The notes under the pieces: generated by a model
Database searches by the model: none
Told to the model about the DNA's origin: nothing
Seen by the model: the letters and a program-made list of their open reading frames with translations, nothing else
Source: Martensiomyces pterosporus
Lineage: Eukaryota; Kickxellomycota; Kickxellomycetes; Kickxellales; Kickxellaceae
NCBI GenBank assembly: GCA_025201845.1
Contig: MU604001.1
Location: forward strand, 1 to 60,189
Length of the DNA stretch: 60,189 nucleotides
Direction: 5' to 3'
Shown: positions 20,374-30,074 of the stretch, in pieces
Layout: every line of letters begins with the position of its first letter
Position numbering within the stretch: position 1 is the first letter of the stretch
Translations under genes and position numbers: made by a program

Positions 20374-23300
20374 ATGATGAGCTCTATGGCCTCTGCTGCC
20401 CCGCAGTCGCAGTCGCAGTCGCAGACACAATCGCAGCCACACACACGCCAGCACCCGCAGTCCTGGACGGCAGTAACATCAGTCAATGGCAAGCGCAGCG
20501 TAAGGCCCCTGGATAAGCCAGGGTTTGAGGCTACAGTCAGTATTAAAAGCAAGGTTGGAGCTTCTGCACCAGCGCCTGGTCCGTGGTCCAAGCCTAAAGG
20601 CGTCAGCAGCAAGACGGGCGCTGCTGCGACGGAAAAGGCAGCGCCGTCCTCGGCAGCATCAAAGCGCAAGCCGGCAAAGAGGGCTGCGCGGCACTTTGTA
20701 GAAGAGCCACTCTATCTCTCGCCGTCTCATTACACTCTGGTAAGTTCCATTGCAGGCGACCGCCGCCATCTGCGTCTGCGCGGTGTGTATTCCACGGCTT
20801 TTCGTCGAAAATTCCCTTTTTGTTTACATTGTGTAACGCTGCTGCAAATGCCAGCCGAATGGGGTGGTCGTTTTGTACTAGACCGAGATTGCGAACATCG
20901 CCAACCCTAAGCGCCTCCTTCCCCTTGGGTTGCAAGATTTTCGCCTTCGATACAATGCGAGCAACCACGGCGCCCAGGCCGCAGAGACAGCCTGGCCTCT
21001 GCTGGCAGGGGCGGCTGCAAATCCAGCACGCCTTTTGTTTCTCTGCGCTACCACAGCCCCTTCCCACCCCCATTTGGCATCTTGAACACACCCAACCAGC
21101 CCTTTGTTTGCCCTTTCAGATGGTGCTGCTTTGCTTGTTCCTGGCTGTGCCCATGCCGGCTTGTTCATGGGCCACACTCTCCACACATGGGCGTCATAAT
21201 ACAGCGGGCAACCACGAGCCTGCCACAGCCTCCCGTGTGCATATAGCCGAGAATGCAACAATCCCCGCTGCTCTGCTGCTGAGCACACGCGCACTGCCGC
21301 TCCCTGTCCCAGCCCCAAAGCGCAGTGGTGTTTCCACAAATCTAAGAGGATTTTGGGCATTGCAGCAGCTGTTTTGTGGTGTGCTGCCCACACGAGCCAT
21401 GGCCACCACAATAGCGCACATACACACGCACATACATACATGCTGCGTATATCCGTCCCACATGCCCCATGTCCATGTTTGTGCTGCGCTGCTGGCCAGG
21501 TCAAGGCTAAAAATACACGCCCCTCCCTCTTTCAGCATACCGGCACGGACTTGGCCTTTTCCCTTGGCTGCACCTTGCCTCCAAATCCCGCCTAGTCTGC
21601 GGACGACGCAGGCAGATGCCTCGTATGCCCACCCTCTCCGCCGCACTCGGGGTTTCGGCCGTCCTGCGGGGCCTCCGCAACCTCCATTGCTCCATGTTCC
21701 TGCACACACACCGGCTGTATGTACGTGTGTATGCATGCATGTATGAAAGGGGGCTTTTTTTTTTACTTGGGATTTCCTCCCGGCGCCTCCCCAGCTCGCA
21801 TGCGCATCGCTTCGCTACTCTTATTTTGCTGCTCCATGCACGCTGCTCCTTTTTCTTTTTATTGCGCATCATAATGTCCAGCGCAAATCACCGTCTGCTA
21901 CAACACAAAACCACTGCTATCCTCTGCCACTCCTGCTCAGCTCTGATTCCCCTTTGCTGCGTGTTCTACGGAGCACAAAAAAACAACTCAAAGCAGCAGA
22001 TTCTCAGCCATGCGCCTGCACAATGCGCGGTATATGCTGCCCACGCCCCCTCATTTGCTGTTCTCAATGGGGTGGCCGGTTGTGGAAAACGAGCGAGCAC
22101 ACCTGCACCAAGCTAATCCGCCGCCTCTTCAGTGTTTGCATTTTGATAGCTGCAGGATAGCGCCTTTGAGCTGCTGCGCGGGCTGGCCAGCATGACCAGA
22201 TCCGTCGAAGACGACCCCCTCTACTTTGACCAGCTGCTGGGCGCGGCCGTCAACATGAAGCACGCCTTCGATTTGGGCCGGGCGGACGTCATCAACGGCA
22301 CAATCCGCCCACGCAACACCTCGCTCTGCCACGAGTGCATCACCACCGTGTCATCTGTCTGGCGATCGGGCCCTCAGGGCCCCCGCACTCTGTGCAATGC
22401 ATGCGGGCTGCGCTACTACAAGCAGAACCAGCGCAGGGCCCTGGAGGCCAAGAGGAGGGAGGCCAAGGATGCCGTCGATGCGGCCACCTCCTTGGCGGCA
22501 CTGGGCATGCTGGATGCGAGCGTGGCGAAGAAACTATTGCACCAAAAGCAGCAGCAGCAGGGTGGATTTGCAGAGAAGCGCAGGCGCATCGAGAGTGGCA
22601 GCGGGCCGGGAATCAGTGCGCACAACCAGAAGCAGTGGAGTGCTGATGGTGAGCGCAGCGATGCGGACGACAATGACAGCGATAAGGACAGGGACGAGGA
22701 GGATGGGGACGAGGAGGGCAGCGGCGGTGATGTGGAAGATGAAGGCGACGTGGATGGGGGCGAACGTCGTCACGATTATGTGCAGAAAAAAGTCCCCACA
22801 GATGCACGCTCTGCAGACAGTGCTGCGCAGATGTCGCTGGATACGCTTTCAAGCGTCGCTGCTGCCTCTGGAATGTCTTCTTTGATGCAGCCATGGCAGC
22901 AGCACAGGCATGGCTTGCCTCCCACAGACACAAGGGATAATGTTGGCGATGCTGGCAGCAATCTGCACACATCTACGCCGGCCAATTCTGGCCGCTTTGA
23001 AAACAGCACCGGCGGCCCATCATCCTTTGCGCCGTATCAGCAGGCTCAGCAAGTTGCTGCTGCTGCTGTCACCTTGCCCCCAATCTCCAACATCTGCGCG
23101 CCGTCTCAGCCTCCACAGCAGCATCACTTCTCCCACTCGCATTCGCATTATCAGCCCTCCCATCATAGCCCGCATGAAGCAAGAATGCATCCTTTCCCAC
23201 CCGTGCCGCCATCGCTGCACAACATCCTGCCACCTATCTCGTCTGCAGACCCAGTGTCATATCAGGCAAACGGTAGACACACAGCGAATCAGCAGCAGCA

Positions 23301-23559
23301 ACCGTGGCAGGGCCAGAGCTATCTTTCCACAACATCAGCACCAGCATCAGCACACCGTTATTATCACGATCACAAAGATCGCTTGGAAAATGTGCCGGCC
23401 ATGTACAGCAACCACCGCCCTTACTCCGGCAGCAGCAGCAGCAGCACTCATCAGTACCTTAATCCTCCGCCCCACCGACTGCCACCACCCCCGCAGCAAC
23501 AGCAGCCGAGTGCACCCTACTCTTACAGCCAAGCGTATGGACACCACAATCGGCACTGA
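20374..23559 (+). CDS. GATA-type zinc-finger transcription factor
   Basis: Nuclear regulator binding GATA sites. I infer two exons, 20374-20739 and 22156-23559, giving 589 aa. Both junctions are phase 0 (HYTL|DSAFELLRGLASM), with donor GTAAGT and acceptor GCTGCAG. Exon 1 has a Ser-Gln repeat and basic Lys/Arg clusters. The single zinc finger at about residues 180-205 is C-x2-C-x18-C-x2-C (CHEC..LCNAC), followed by GLRYYKQNQRR and a basic tail. Next come an acidic stretch and a long tail rich in His, Gln, Pro and Ser. The x18 loop and the sequence TTVSSVWRSGPQGPRTL fit fungal nutrient- or light-type GATA factors, but I cannot say which. Without exon 1, translation could begin at MTRSVEDD (22192). 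Confidence 0.85.
20740..22155 (+). other. Unusually long intron of the GATA gene
   Basis: 1416 nt bounded by GTAAGT and TGCAG, against 96-159 nt for the other introns I could define exactly. It is rich in CA/pyrimidine sequence and contains frames with no protein character. An unrecognised internal exon or an upstream alternative promoter is possible. Confidence 0.6.
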
Positions 23560-24060
23560 GCGCATTCTTCTGCTTCTGCTTCTCCCCTTCGTTTCCCTCC
23601 TCCGTTACCTTTTGCACCTCGCGTCATCTGTAGACTCTCTACCTGCTTCCTGGCTTCTGTAGCTGATTGGAGGATGGGGGCGGCTGCAATATGCGCCCAG
23701 GTTTGTTGTTACTACTACGAAATTCTCCTGCTGTCTTTCTAGAAACTAATGTTTAGACTTGTAAACTTTGCAATGTACAAAATACGTTTCCCAACCAACA
23801 CCGCCACTGCACCCAGCTCGCAAACAGCCCCACAGCAGCGGGGAATTGCCGCGAGCTGCCGGGGTGCCAGTGGATCTGCATTTGCTGGGTAAGGGGTTGC
23901 CAGGCAAGTAAGCGCATGGCCGATGGCGGCGATACACGCGCTCTCTTGTGCTTTTGCTTTCTATAATTCGCTCGGTGGGCAAATTCGCTGCTGGCTTGCT
24001 CTCTTTACTATCTGCTGGCTTGCTCTTGCTCTTGCTCTTTCTCTCTTGATGCTGCAAATA
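23560..24060. other. Intergenic region
   Basis: Short gap between the GATA stop and the kinase start. It holds a pyrimidine-rich stretch (24010-24050) just before the kinase start. The minus-strand frame covering it (23746-24345) has no protein-like features. Confidence 0.5.
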
Positions 24061-25026
24061 ATGTCGAATCTTGACAAGGCCACACGGGCCAGGGTCGTGC
24101 GCAAAGGCGTCGCCGATCGCGTCAACCAGGCAGGCGAGTTTATTCTGCGCAAGCTCGCACAGAAGCAGAGGCTCTGTCAGGCCGAGCAAAGTGCCTCCAC
24201 ACCGCCTTTGGTCGTTGGAGTCAACGGCGCCCAGGGAAGCGGGAAAACGACCTTGGTGCGGGGACTGGTTGACTACCTGGGCGAACGCAAGGTCGCCACA
24301 GTCGGCTTCTCCCTCGATGACATCTACCTGACGAACGCCGAGCAAAAGAAACTAGCCCAAGAGCACCCGAACAACCCGTTGCTGAGGTTCCGTGGACAGC
24401 CAGGGACCCACGACTACATGCTCGGCAAAAAGACCCTTGAATCGCTGCTGCAGAACGCCAAGCCCACGCCCATCCCTGCATACGACAAGAGCTTACAGAG
24501 CGGATATGGTGATCGGGTACCCCAAACGCAGTGGAGGCTGTCGTCGCCATCCGTTGACGTGGTTCTCTTTGAGGGATGGAACCTAGGGTTCCGATCTCTG
24601 GACGAAAAGGAGTTTGCGAAATTCATCGCCAAAGTCCAAGATACAGAAAAGGACGATCCATTGTACAAGCATTCGCGCAACTACTCGGCGGAGAGTTTGA
24701 GCGAGATCAACGAGTACTTGAAGAAATACGAGGCCACGCTGTACCCGCTCATCGATGCCTGGGTGTACATGCGCATCGCTGATGCCGACATCGTCTATCG
24801 GTGGCGCAAGGAGCAGGAGGACGAGCTGGCTGCAACTGGAAGGCCGTCGCTGTCGGATAGCCAGCTCGAGGACTTTGTCACAAGGTTCCTGCCTGGCTAT
24901 GAAATGGCTTTGGGCAAACTGGACACGAAGGGATTTGTGTGCTCCGAGCTGCTCCCTACGCCCAATACGCTGAGGCTGCACTTGGATCAGAACAGAAACG
25001 TTGTTGCTCTGGACCACAAGTTCTAA
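24061..25026 (+). CDS. TDA10: P-loop kinase, Tda10/D-glycerate 3-kinase family
   Basis: Cytosolic ATP-dependent small-molecule kinase; plant members phosphorylate D-glycerate and the yeast relative is Tda10 (YGR205W). From MSNLDKATRARV it is 321 aa. The frame continues upstream to 23923, but that extension is hydrophobic and pyrimidine-encoded, more like leader than protein. Walker A is GVNGAQGSGKTTL (about residues 53-65). FSLDDIYLT follows as the base/Asp segment, then RGQPGTHDY, PAYDKSLQSGYGDR and the family signature VVLFEGWNLGF. A helical region ends at GYEMALGKLD. Substrate is unproved; glycerate is the family expectation. Confidence 0.88.
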   Translation: MSNLDKATRARVVRKGVADRVNQAGEFILRKLAQKQRLCQAEQSASTPPLVVGVNGAQGSGKTTLVRGLVDYLGERKVATVGFSLDDIYLTNAEQKKLAQEHPNNPLLRFRGQPGTHDYMLGKKTLESLLQNAKPTPIPAYDKSLQSGYGDRVPQTQWRLSSPSVDVVLFEGWNLGFRSLDEKEFAKFIAKVQDTEKDDPLYKHSRNYSAESLSEINEYLKKYEATLYPLIDAWVYMRIADADIVYRWRKEQEDELAATGRPSLSDSQLEDFVTRFLPGYEMALGKLDTKGFVCSELLPTPNTLRLHLDQNRNVVALDHKF

Positions 25027-25496
25027 ATGTGCGACTGGTTGCCATTTATATCAGCAATCTGGAAATGGAGGTCTGCTGTTTGTTGTGAGGCGCACTGCTG
25101 CTCTTGGCCTGGCGCTTTGGAGGCGGCTCTGGGCTTATATATTTAATGCTTTTGTCAGTGCTGTCTTTGGCAATTCGTGCTTGTAGATATTGGGCCGTGA
25201 GTACAATCATGCTGTGCTTAGTAGAATCTATAATGGCGCCACCGTCAGGGCAGATGCAACAGGCACAGTGGCGGCAGCAGCACAAGCGGTTGAGCAAACG
25301 CAAAGCGTGCCTGTTGTTGTGTATCCTGGTGATTCAACTCTCCGTCCCCAGGTCTTGACTCTGCCCCTCATGCATCTTTCGTCAGCACCGCCTGCCTCTG
25401 CCCTCTACCCCCTCGCCTCTGGTTTTCTCCCTATCCTACCTTTTTCAGCAAAGCCTACCCCCTCTCGTCCAACATAGAGTCTCCAAAGGTGAGCAG
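25027..25496. other. Intergenic region
   Basis: No convincing gene. An ATG at 25233 opens a 41-codon frame (to 25358) with a basic N-terminus and a hydrophobic end (KRKACLLLCILVIQL); it may be a small membrane peptide, an unspliced first exon of the next gene, or chance. Confidence 0.35.
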
Positions 25497-26480
25497 ATGT
25501 GGCCGAGAGGCATCTCTAGAAGCCAAAGGGCGTCAAGGCAAAGACAGCACATGGATGCTTCAGCATCTCGAGCTAAGCGCTACAGGTGGAGCACGCAAGC
25601 GATGCACGCTCTCCTAATCTGGCTCTCCTCCCCAGACAACCGCGAGCTATACACCACGTATTCGGGGTACAGCGAAGTATCGGCCGAGTTCCAATCTGTA
25701 TGCGACAAGATCCGAACCAGCAGCCCAATCCTGACAATGTTCTCCAACCCCTCTATCAAGCGCAAAGCAGTGCAGCTGCGAAGGCTGCACAGGAAAAACG
25801 GGTCGTCCACTGCGGCCAACGGCGAAATAATGGTAGGGCGGAAGCAGATTAGCTTTAGTCTCCTTGATAGTGCGTTTGCTAACGGCAGGCAGCTGCCACC
25901 AGCATCTAGAGATGGTACTCCAGCAGCCAATGCATCTATGGCCAAAAGCATCCCCAGTACGGGTAGCAGCTACCGGCAAGTCGTCCCGCATCTGAATACA
26001 AGTCAGCGCAGTAGAGCAGGCTCCGGTGCTTGCGATATTGAGTCGGACTCGAGCACGAATTTTCCCGAATCGCCGCTTAGTCACTGCGCCAGAACACCGG
26101 CTACCACTGCGCCAGAACATCCACCAACCGCTGGAAGTGGCGCATCATTGCAGTTGCCGCTGTTTTCTTGTTCGCCATCACAGGCACAGCAGCAACAGGA
26201 GCAGCAACAGCAACAGGAGCAGGAGCAGGAGCAGGAGCAACTGAGACAGCAGCCGAGAGACAGACCGAGAGCCAGATGCTGCGGTGAGTCGATGTTGTTG
26301 CTTGCAATCGATGCCCTGTTGAGGACCCAGAATACGCTGATTGAACAGCAGAACAAACTGATAGAGATCCAGCAAACACACATGGCCGCTAAGGAGCTGC
26401 GCGCACAAGCTAGAATGCAGCGCAAATTGCACGCAAGAGAGCAGCGTCGTAAAAGGCGAAGGCGCCGACAAAGGGTGTGA
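25497..26480 (+). CDS. Putative SANT/Myb-like DNA-binding protein
   Basis: Not firmly recognised. 327 aa from ATG 25497; an internal ATG at 25551 (MDASASRAKRYRW) is an equally good start. Residues about 27-100 contain YRWSTQAMHALLIWLSS, then ELYTTYSGYSEVSAEF and SIKRKAVQLRRLHRK. This is a Trp-led helical domain ending in basic residues, resembling SANT/Myb-like or trihelix DNA-binding domains of fungal proteins. The middle is Ser/Pro-rich with a Gln/Glu repeat (26184-26250). The C-terminus (about 265-327) is a coiled coil (LLRTQNTLIEQQNKLIEIQQ) ending in a dense Arg/Lys cluster. Probably nuclear; target unknown. Confidence 0.55.
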   Translation: MWPRGISRSQRASRQRQHMDASASRAKRYRWSTQAMHALLIWLSSPDNRELYTTYSGYSEVSAEFQSVCDKIRTSSPILTMFSNPSIKRKAVQLRRLHRKNGSSTAANGEIMVGRKQISFSLLDSAFANGRQLPPASRDGTPAANASMAKSIPSTGSSYRQVVPHLNTSQRSRAGSGACDIESDSSTNFPESPLSHCARTPATTAPEHPPTAGSGASLQLPLFSCSPSQAQQQQEQQQQQEQEQEQEQLRQQPRDRPRARCCGESMLLLAIDALLRTQNTLIEQQNKLIEIQQTHMAAKELRAQARMQRKLHAREQRRKRRRRRQRV

Positions 26481-26625
26481 TGTGTGGAGAGGGGTCACGT
26501 GCGAGATGGATGTGCTTTTCCAGCCAGGCTTCAAAATCTGGTGGCAAGAAATTTCTTTTCTCCTCAGCTTTTCTTCCCTTTTTCTAGTTTCGCAAATCAG
26601 CAGCATCTATTTCACAAAAGCAAAT

Positions 26626-28515
26626 ATGCATTCCTTGGGAATGGCAGGCACAGACATGAAGGAACCAGTTAACAGACCCAGTACTGCGAACAAGCGGCGC
26701 AAGAAGAAGAGCCGCAAGGAAAAGCATGCTGCAGACGAGGCACGCAGCAATCGCTTGGCTTCGCTTTACGCTCAAAAGACAGAGTCTGAGGCTGAGCAGA
26801 AGGTGCCTGTTGATGTGACCATTGAGTACGTCGAAGCACCTGCGCCTGACCTCGAGAGCACGGATTTCGCCGCGTACGCCCAGGTGTTTTCTCAATTCAA
26901 CTCGAATGCAGAAAAGTCATTCGGCACCAACGAGGAAGGAGAAGAGCAGGACCAGCAGAAAGAAGCAGAGACAGCAAAGCAGCAAGCGAAATCGGTGCGC
27001 ATTGCTGATGAGACCAGGCCTGATCTGGAGTCCAGCGATAGCGAGCAATCCGACGACGCAGATGACCAGGCAAACGGCAGCTTATCGCGGAAGCAGAGAA
27101 AGCGCAGCAGAATGTCAGTGGCCGAGCTCAAGCAGCAAGCGCAGAGACCAGAGGTAGTCGAATGGACTGACATAAGTGCGCGCGACCCAGGCCTACTCGT
27201 GTCCCTAAAGGCAGCGAGAAACACAGTGCCGGTGCCATCACATTGGGCACACAAAAAGAAGTACCTGCAGTATAAGCGAGGCATGGAGAAGCCGCCGTTC
27301 GAGCTTCCGGACTTCATCAAGGCGACAGGGATCGCTGAGATGCGCGAGGCTGTCAAGGAGAAAGAGGACGAGAAAAAGGCAAAGACTACGGCGAGGGAGC
27401 GCACACGGCCAAAGATGAACAAGCTGACGCTGGACTACCAGCGGCTGCACGACGCGTTCTTCCGGTTCCAGACGCCGCCCAAAAACATGACCACACACGG
27501 TGATCTGTTCTACGAGGGCAAGGAGTCTGACACCACCTTCAACTTCACACCGAGTATGCTGTCGGAGACGCTGAAAACCGCGCTGAACATGCCGCCGTTG
27601 GCTCCACCGCCCTGGCTTATCAATATGCAGAGATACGGTCCTCCGCCGTCTTACCCAAACCTAGTCGTGCCAGGACTTAATGCGCCGATACCGCAAGGTG
27701 CTCAGTGGGGATACCACCCGGGAGGCTGGGGTAGGCCGCCCGTTGATGAGTTTGGGCGCCCGCTTTATGGCGATGTGTTTGCTGCAAACACACTTGCGAC
27801 TGACAGCTCGTCCGGCGATGGAGCACAGGGTGGCGGCTTCAATTCGACAGCCACTGGGGGGCCACGTAAATACTGGGGCAGTCTGGAGCAGAACGAGTCA
27901 TCTGGTGAGGAGAGCGAGGGAGAGGAGGAGGAGGAGGAGGAGGAGGAGGAGTCGGGCGACGAAGCAGAGCAGCGTGCGGCAGCCACTGAGGATGCCGAGA
28001 GCAACCGCGCGGCTCTTACGGATGAGCAGGCACGAAGCAGGGCGGCTGCTATGCCATCTGGGCTGGAAACACCAGATGTCGTCCAGCTGCGCAAGCGGGC
28101 AGCAGGGCCCGGCGCCAGCGACGCAGACAGGCCGCTCTATACGATCTTGCCCGAGCAAGCTACCACTCAGCTCGAAGGCATCGTGGGCTCGCAATACACA
28201 TATGACGTCAGCGTGGCCTTTGATCCGTCAAAGAAGGCGGCTAAGGCAGGCACCGGTGGCAGAAAGTCAAAGCCCATGGGCAAGGGCGTGGACATTGCAC
28301 TGGACGCCTCGGAACTGGCTGGTTTGGACCAGGAGACGCTGCAGGCGAAGTACGAAGAAGCAGCAATGCAGGATGGCCCAGCAGGTGCTGGTGGAGTGCA
28401 GCAGGAGGACTTGTCTGATATGGTAGCCGAGCACGCTGCTATGCAGGCACGCAAGAGAAAGGCCAATGCGCCGGATTCGTCGTCCAAGAAGAAAGCCAAG
28501 GATTTCAAGTTTTGA
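26626..28515 (+). CDS. SF3B2: Splicing factor 3B subunit 2 (SAP145/Cus1)
   Basis: Component of the SF3b part of U2 snRNP that anchors the snRNP at the intron branch site. 629 aa from MHSLGMAG (26626); the frame upstream to 26482 looks like untranslated leader. The basic N-terminus has ANKRRKKKSRKEKH. The core family block starts VEWTDISARDPGLLVSLK and continues through VPVPSHWAHKKKYLQYKRG and PPFELPDFIKATGI. The proline-rich PSP block is MPPLAPPPWLINMQRYGPPP followed by YPNLVVPGLNAPIP, the segment known to face p14/SF3b partners. Then come an acidic Glu run (27925-27952), a disordered region and a lysine-rich C-terminus. Shorter than human SF3B2 (895 aa), closer to fungal Cus1. Confidence 0.93.
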   Translation: MHSLGMAGTDMKEPVNRPSTANKRRKKKSRKEKHAADEARSNRLASLYAQKTESEAEQKVPVDVTIEYVEAPAPDLESTDFAAYAQVFSQFNSNAEKSFGTNEEGEEQDQQKEAETAKQQAKSVRIADETRPDLESSDSEQSDDADDQANGSLSRKQRKRSRMSVAELKQQAQRPEVVEWTDISARDPGLLVSLKAARNTVPVPSHWAHKKKYLQYKRGMEKPPFELPDFIKATGIAEMREAVKEKEDEKKAKTTARERTRPKMNKLTLDYQRLHDAFFRFQTPPKNMTTHGDLFYEGKESDTTFNFTPSMLSETLKTALNMPPLAPPPWLINMQRYGPPPSYPNLVVPGLNAPIPQGAQWGYHPGGWGRPPVDEFGRPLYGDVFAANTLATDSSSGDGAQGGGFNSTATGGPRKYWGSLEQNESSGEESEGEEEEEEEEEESGDEAEQRAAATEDAESNRAALTDEQARSRAAAMPSGLETPDVVQLRKRAAGPGASDADRPLYTILPEQATTQLEGIVGSQYTYDVSVAFDPSKKAAKAGTGGRKSKPMGKGVDIALDASELAGLDQETLQAKYEEAAMQDGPAGAGGVQQEDLSDMVAEHAAMQARKRKANAPDSSSKKKAKDFKF

Positions 28516-28589
28516 ATTTGCTGTTGGCTACGTCAAAGTGTTTGTTTTTAATCTAGCGACGGGTGTCTACCCTGCCCCTGTGCTCTTGC

Positions 28590-29876
28590 TTACATATCGT
28601 CGATGTCTGACATGAGCTCGGCCAGCTCACGCTCTTCTTCTTCGGTGAGCATGGACTGGCTTGCATTTGCGGCTCCGCCTGCGCAGCCAGCAGCAGCGGT
28701 GCCAGCTTGCTGATTTTGGCTCCTAAGCGCAGCAACATCGGCTGGGATGTAGCTGAGGCCACCGGAATAGCTCAGGACATCCTTGATATCCCACACCCGG
28801 AGTGTCTCGTCCAGACCCGAGGAGTAAAACACGCGGCCTGCGACCTGCAAGCGGGTCACGTCATCCGTATGCGCGTGTATCTCGCGAATGATCTCAGCCG
28901 GCCCGTCGTTTGTGCGCCAGACATAAATGATGCCGCCTCGGGTTCCGGTAACCACAATTCCAGCCTGGGGAATTGGCAAGACTGCTGTCACAAAGGTGTT
29001 GTGCTCCAGCACCAGGTCCGACTTGAGAGTTTCAACATCCCACCCAATAGCAGTGTTGTCAGCAGATGCAGTCCATAGACTGTACTCGGTGGCCTTGATG
29101 TCAAAGATGTTTGTTTTGTGCTGGCCGCGAGGGATCACCCAATGGCCCCCCTGGTCGTCGGCATGGCTGTCTCCGGATTTATCGAGCTTGATGGGGCTGC
29201 CATCCAGGGCGCTCCACGCCCTAATCGACGCATCGGAGCCAGCCGAGTACAGGATGCTAGCCGTTGCTGGATCAAGACACAGGGTGTATATCTGCCCAGT
29301 GTGCTCGCCCTTGATGATCTTTGTAGGGCGTATCTCAAGCGGCGATTCCTGCTGGCACAGGTCGCCGGGGTTCTCGGGCAGCTTCCACAGAATGATGGAC
29401 TTGTCGGCTGACCCAGTGTACGCAATGGGCAGGGTCGGGTGCACGACAAGACACTTGACAAAATCCGAGTGGCCCGAAAGCACGGCCAAGGTGCGCTGGG
29501 GACTGTCTACAGCCCAGACTTTCACAGTTTTGTCCCAGGATCCCGACAGGGCAATGCGCGACCCATTAACTGCGTATGAGCTGCTCATTAGGGCCACTGA
29601 TGTGACTGGGCCCGCGTGGCTGGCCCGCTCCCTGCTGCACTCCTTCGACCGCAGGTCGGCCACTTTGGCTTGGTGGTTGGCGAGCCCAAGAACAGCCGTG
29701 GTTTCGTCGCAGAGGTCAAAGCTGAGAATGCGGGCGCCGGCGCGAAGTGGCGACCCAAGCTTCTGTCTCACTGGGTCCTGCTCGAGCCGCTCCTTCTTCT
29801 CTAGCGCCTCCAGCTGCGCACTGGACATGAAGAAATGTCTCCTATCGGAGGAAATGTTTGCGCCTGCCGTATGCAT
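28590..29876 (-). CDS. WD40-repeat protein, function unknown
   Basis: 428 aa, single exon, convergent with SF3B2 (74-bp gap). After a short charged N-terminus (QLEALEKKERLEQDP) the body is a WD40 propeller: ALSGSWDKTVKVWAV, IAYTGSADKSIILWKL, ILYSAGSDASIRAW, LWTASADNTAIGWDV, IVVTGTRGGIIYVW and RVFYSSGLDETLRVWDI. These are at least six blades, with a seventh likely in RILSFDL..GLANHQAKVADL. The C-terminus is a short acidic helix (EEERELAELMSDIDDM), a possible partner-binding tail. No family-specific signature lets me name an ortholog. Confidence 0.85.
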   Translation of the reverse strand: MHTAGANISSDRRHFFMSSAQLEALEKKERLEQDPVRQKLGSPLRAGARILSFDLCDETTAVLGLANHQAKVADLRSKECSRERASHAGPVTSVALMSSSYAVNGSRIALSGSWDKTVKVWAVDSPQRTLAVLSGHSDFVKCLVVHPTLPIAYTGSADKSIILWKLPENPGDLCQQESPLEIRPTKIIKGEHTGQIYTLCLDPATASILYSAGSDASIRAWSALDGSPIKLDKSGDSHADDQGGHWVIPRGQHKTNIFDIKATEYSLWTASADNTAIGWDVETLKSDLVLEHNTFVTAVLPIPQAGIVVTGTRGGIIYVWRTNDGPAEIIREIHAHTDDVTRLQVAGRVFYSSGLDETLRVWDIKDVLSYSGGLSYIPADVAALRSQNQQAGTAAAGCAGGAANASQSMLTEEEERELAELMSDIDDM

Positions 29877-30074
29877 TTCTCTTTCTAGGTGCTGACACAG
29901 TGCGGGAAGTGGACAAGAAACGCAGAGCGCAAGGAAGCAGCGCTGTGGTCTGTAAACATGGCTCGCTTCTGGGAAAAAAAAACAAATGAAGGCATAGAGC
30001 GAACCGAGCTTGGGAGCCGCATCTGAGCTGACTGCTGGTGATTTTGCGTTGCAGCAGCGAGGCAGGAGGTGGCC

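Noticed and set aside
20820..21746. 308-aa plus-strand frame
   Set aside because: Lies wholly in the inferred GATA intron; composition is that of CA/pyrimidine-rich DNA, not protein.
23746..24345. 199-aa minus-strand frame
   Set aside because: Overlaps the 5' part of the Tda10-like kinase, which has strong motifs; this is its shadow.
25233..25358. 41-aa frame with basic start and hydrophobic end
   Set aside because: Too short and without context to call; noted in the gap entry.
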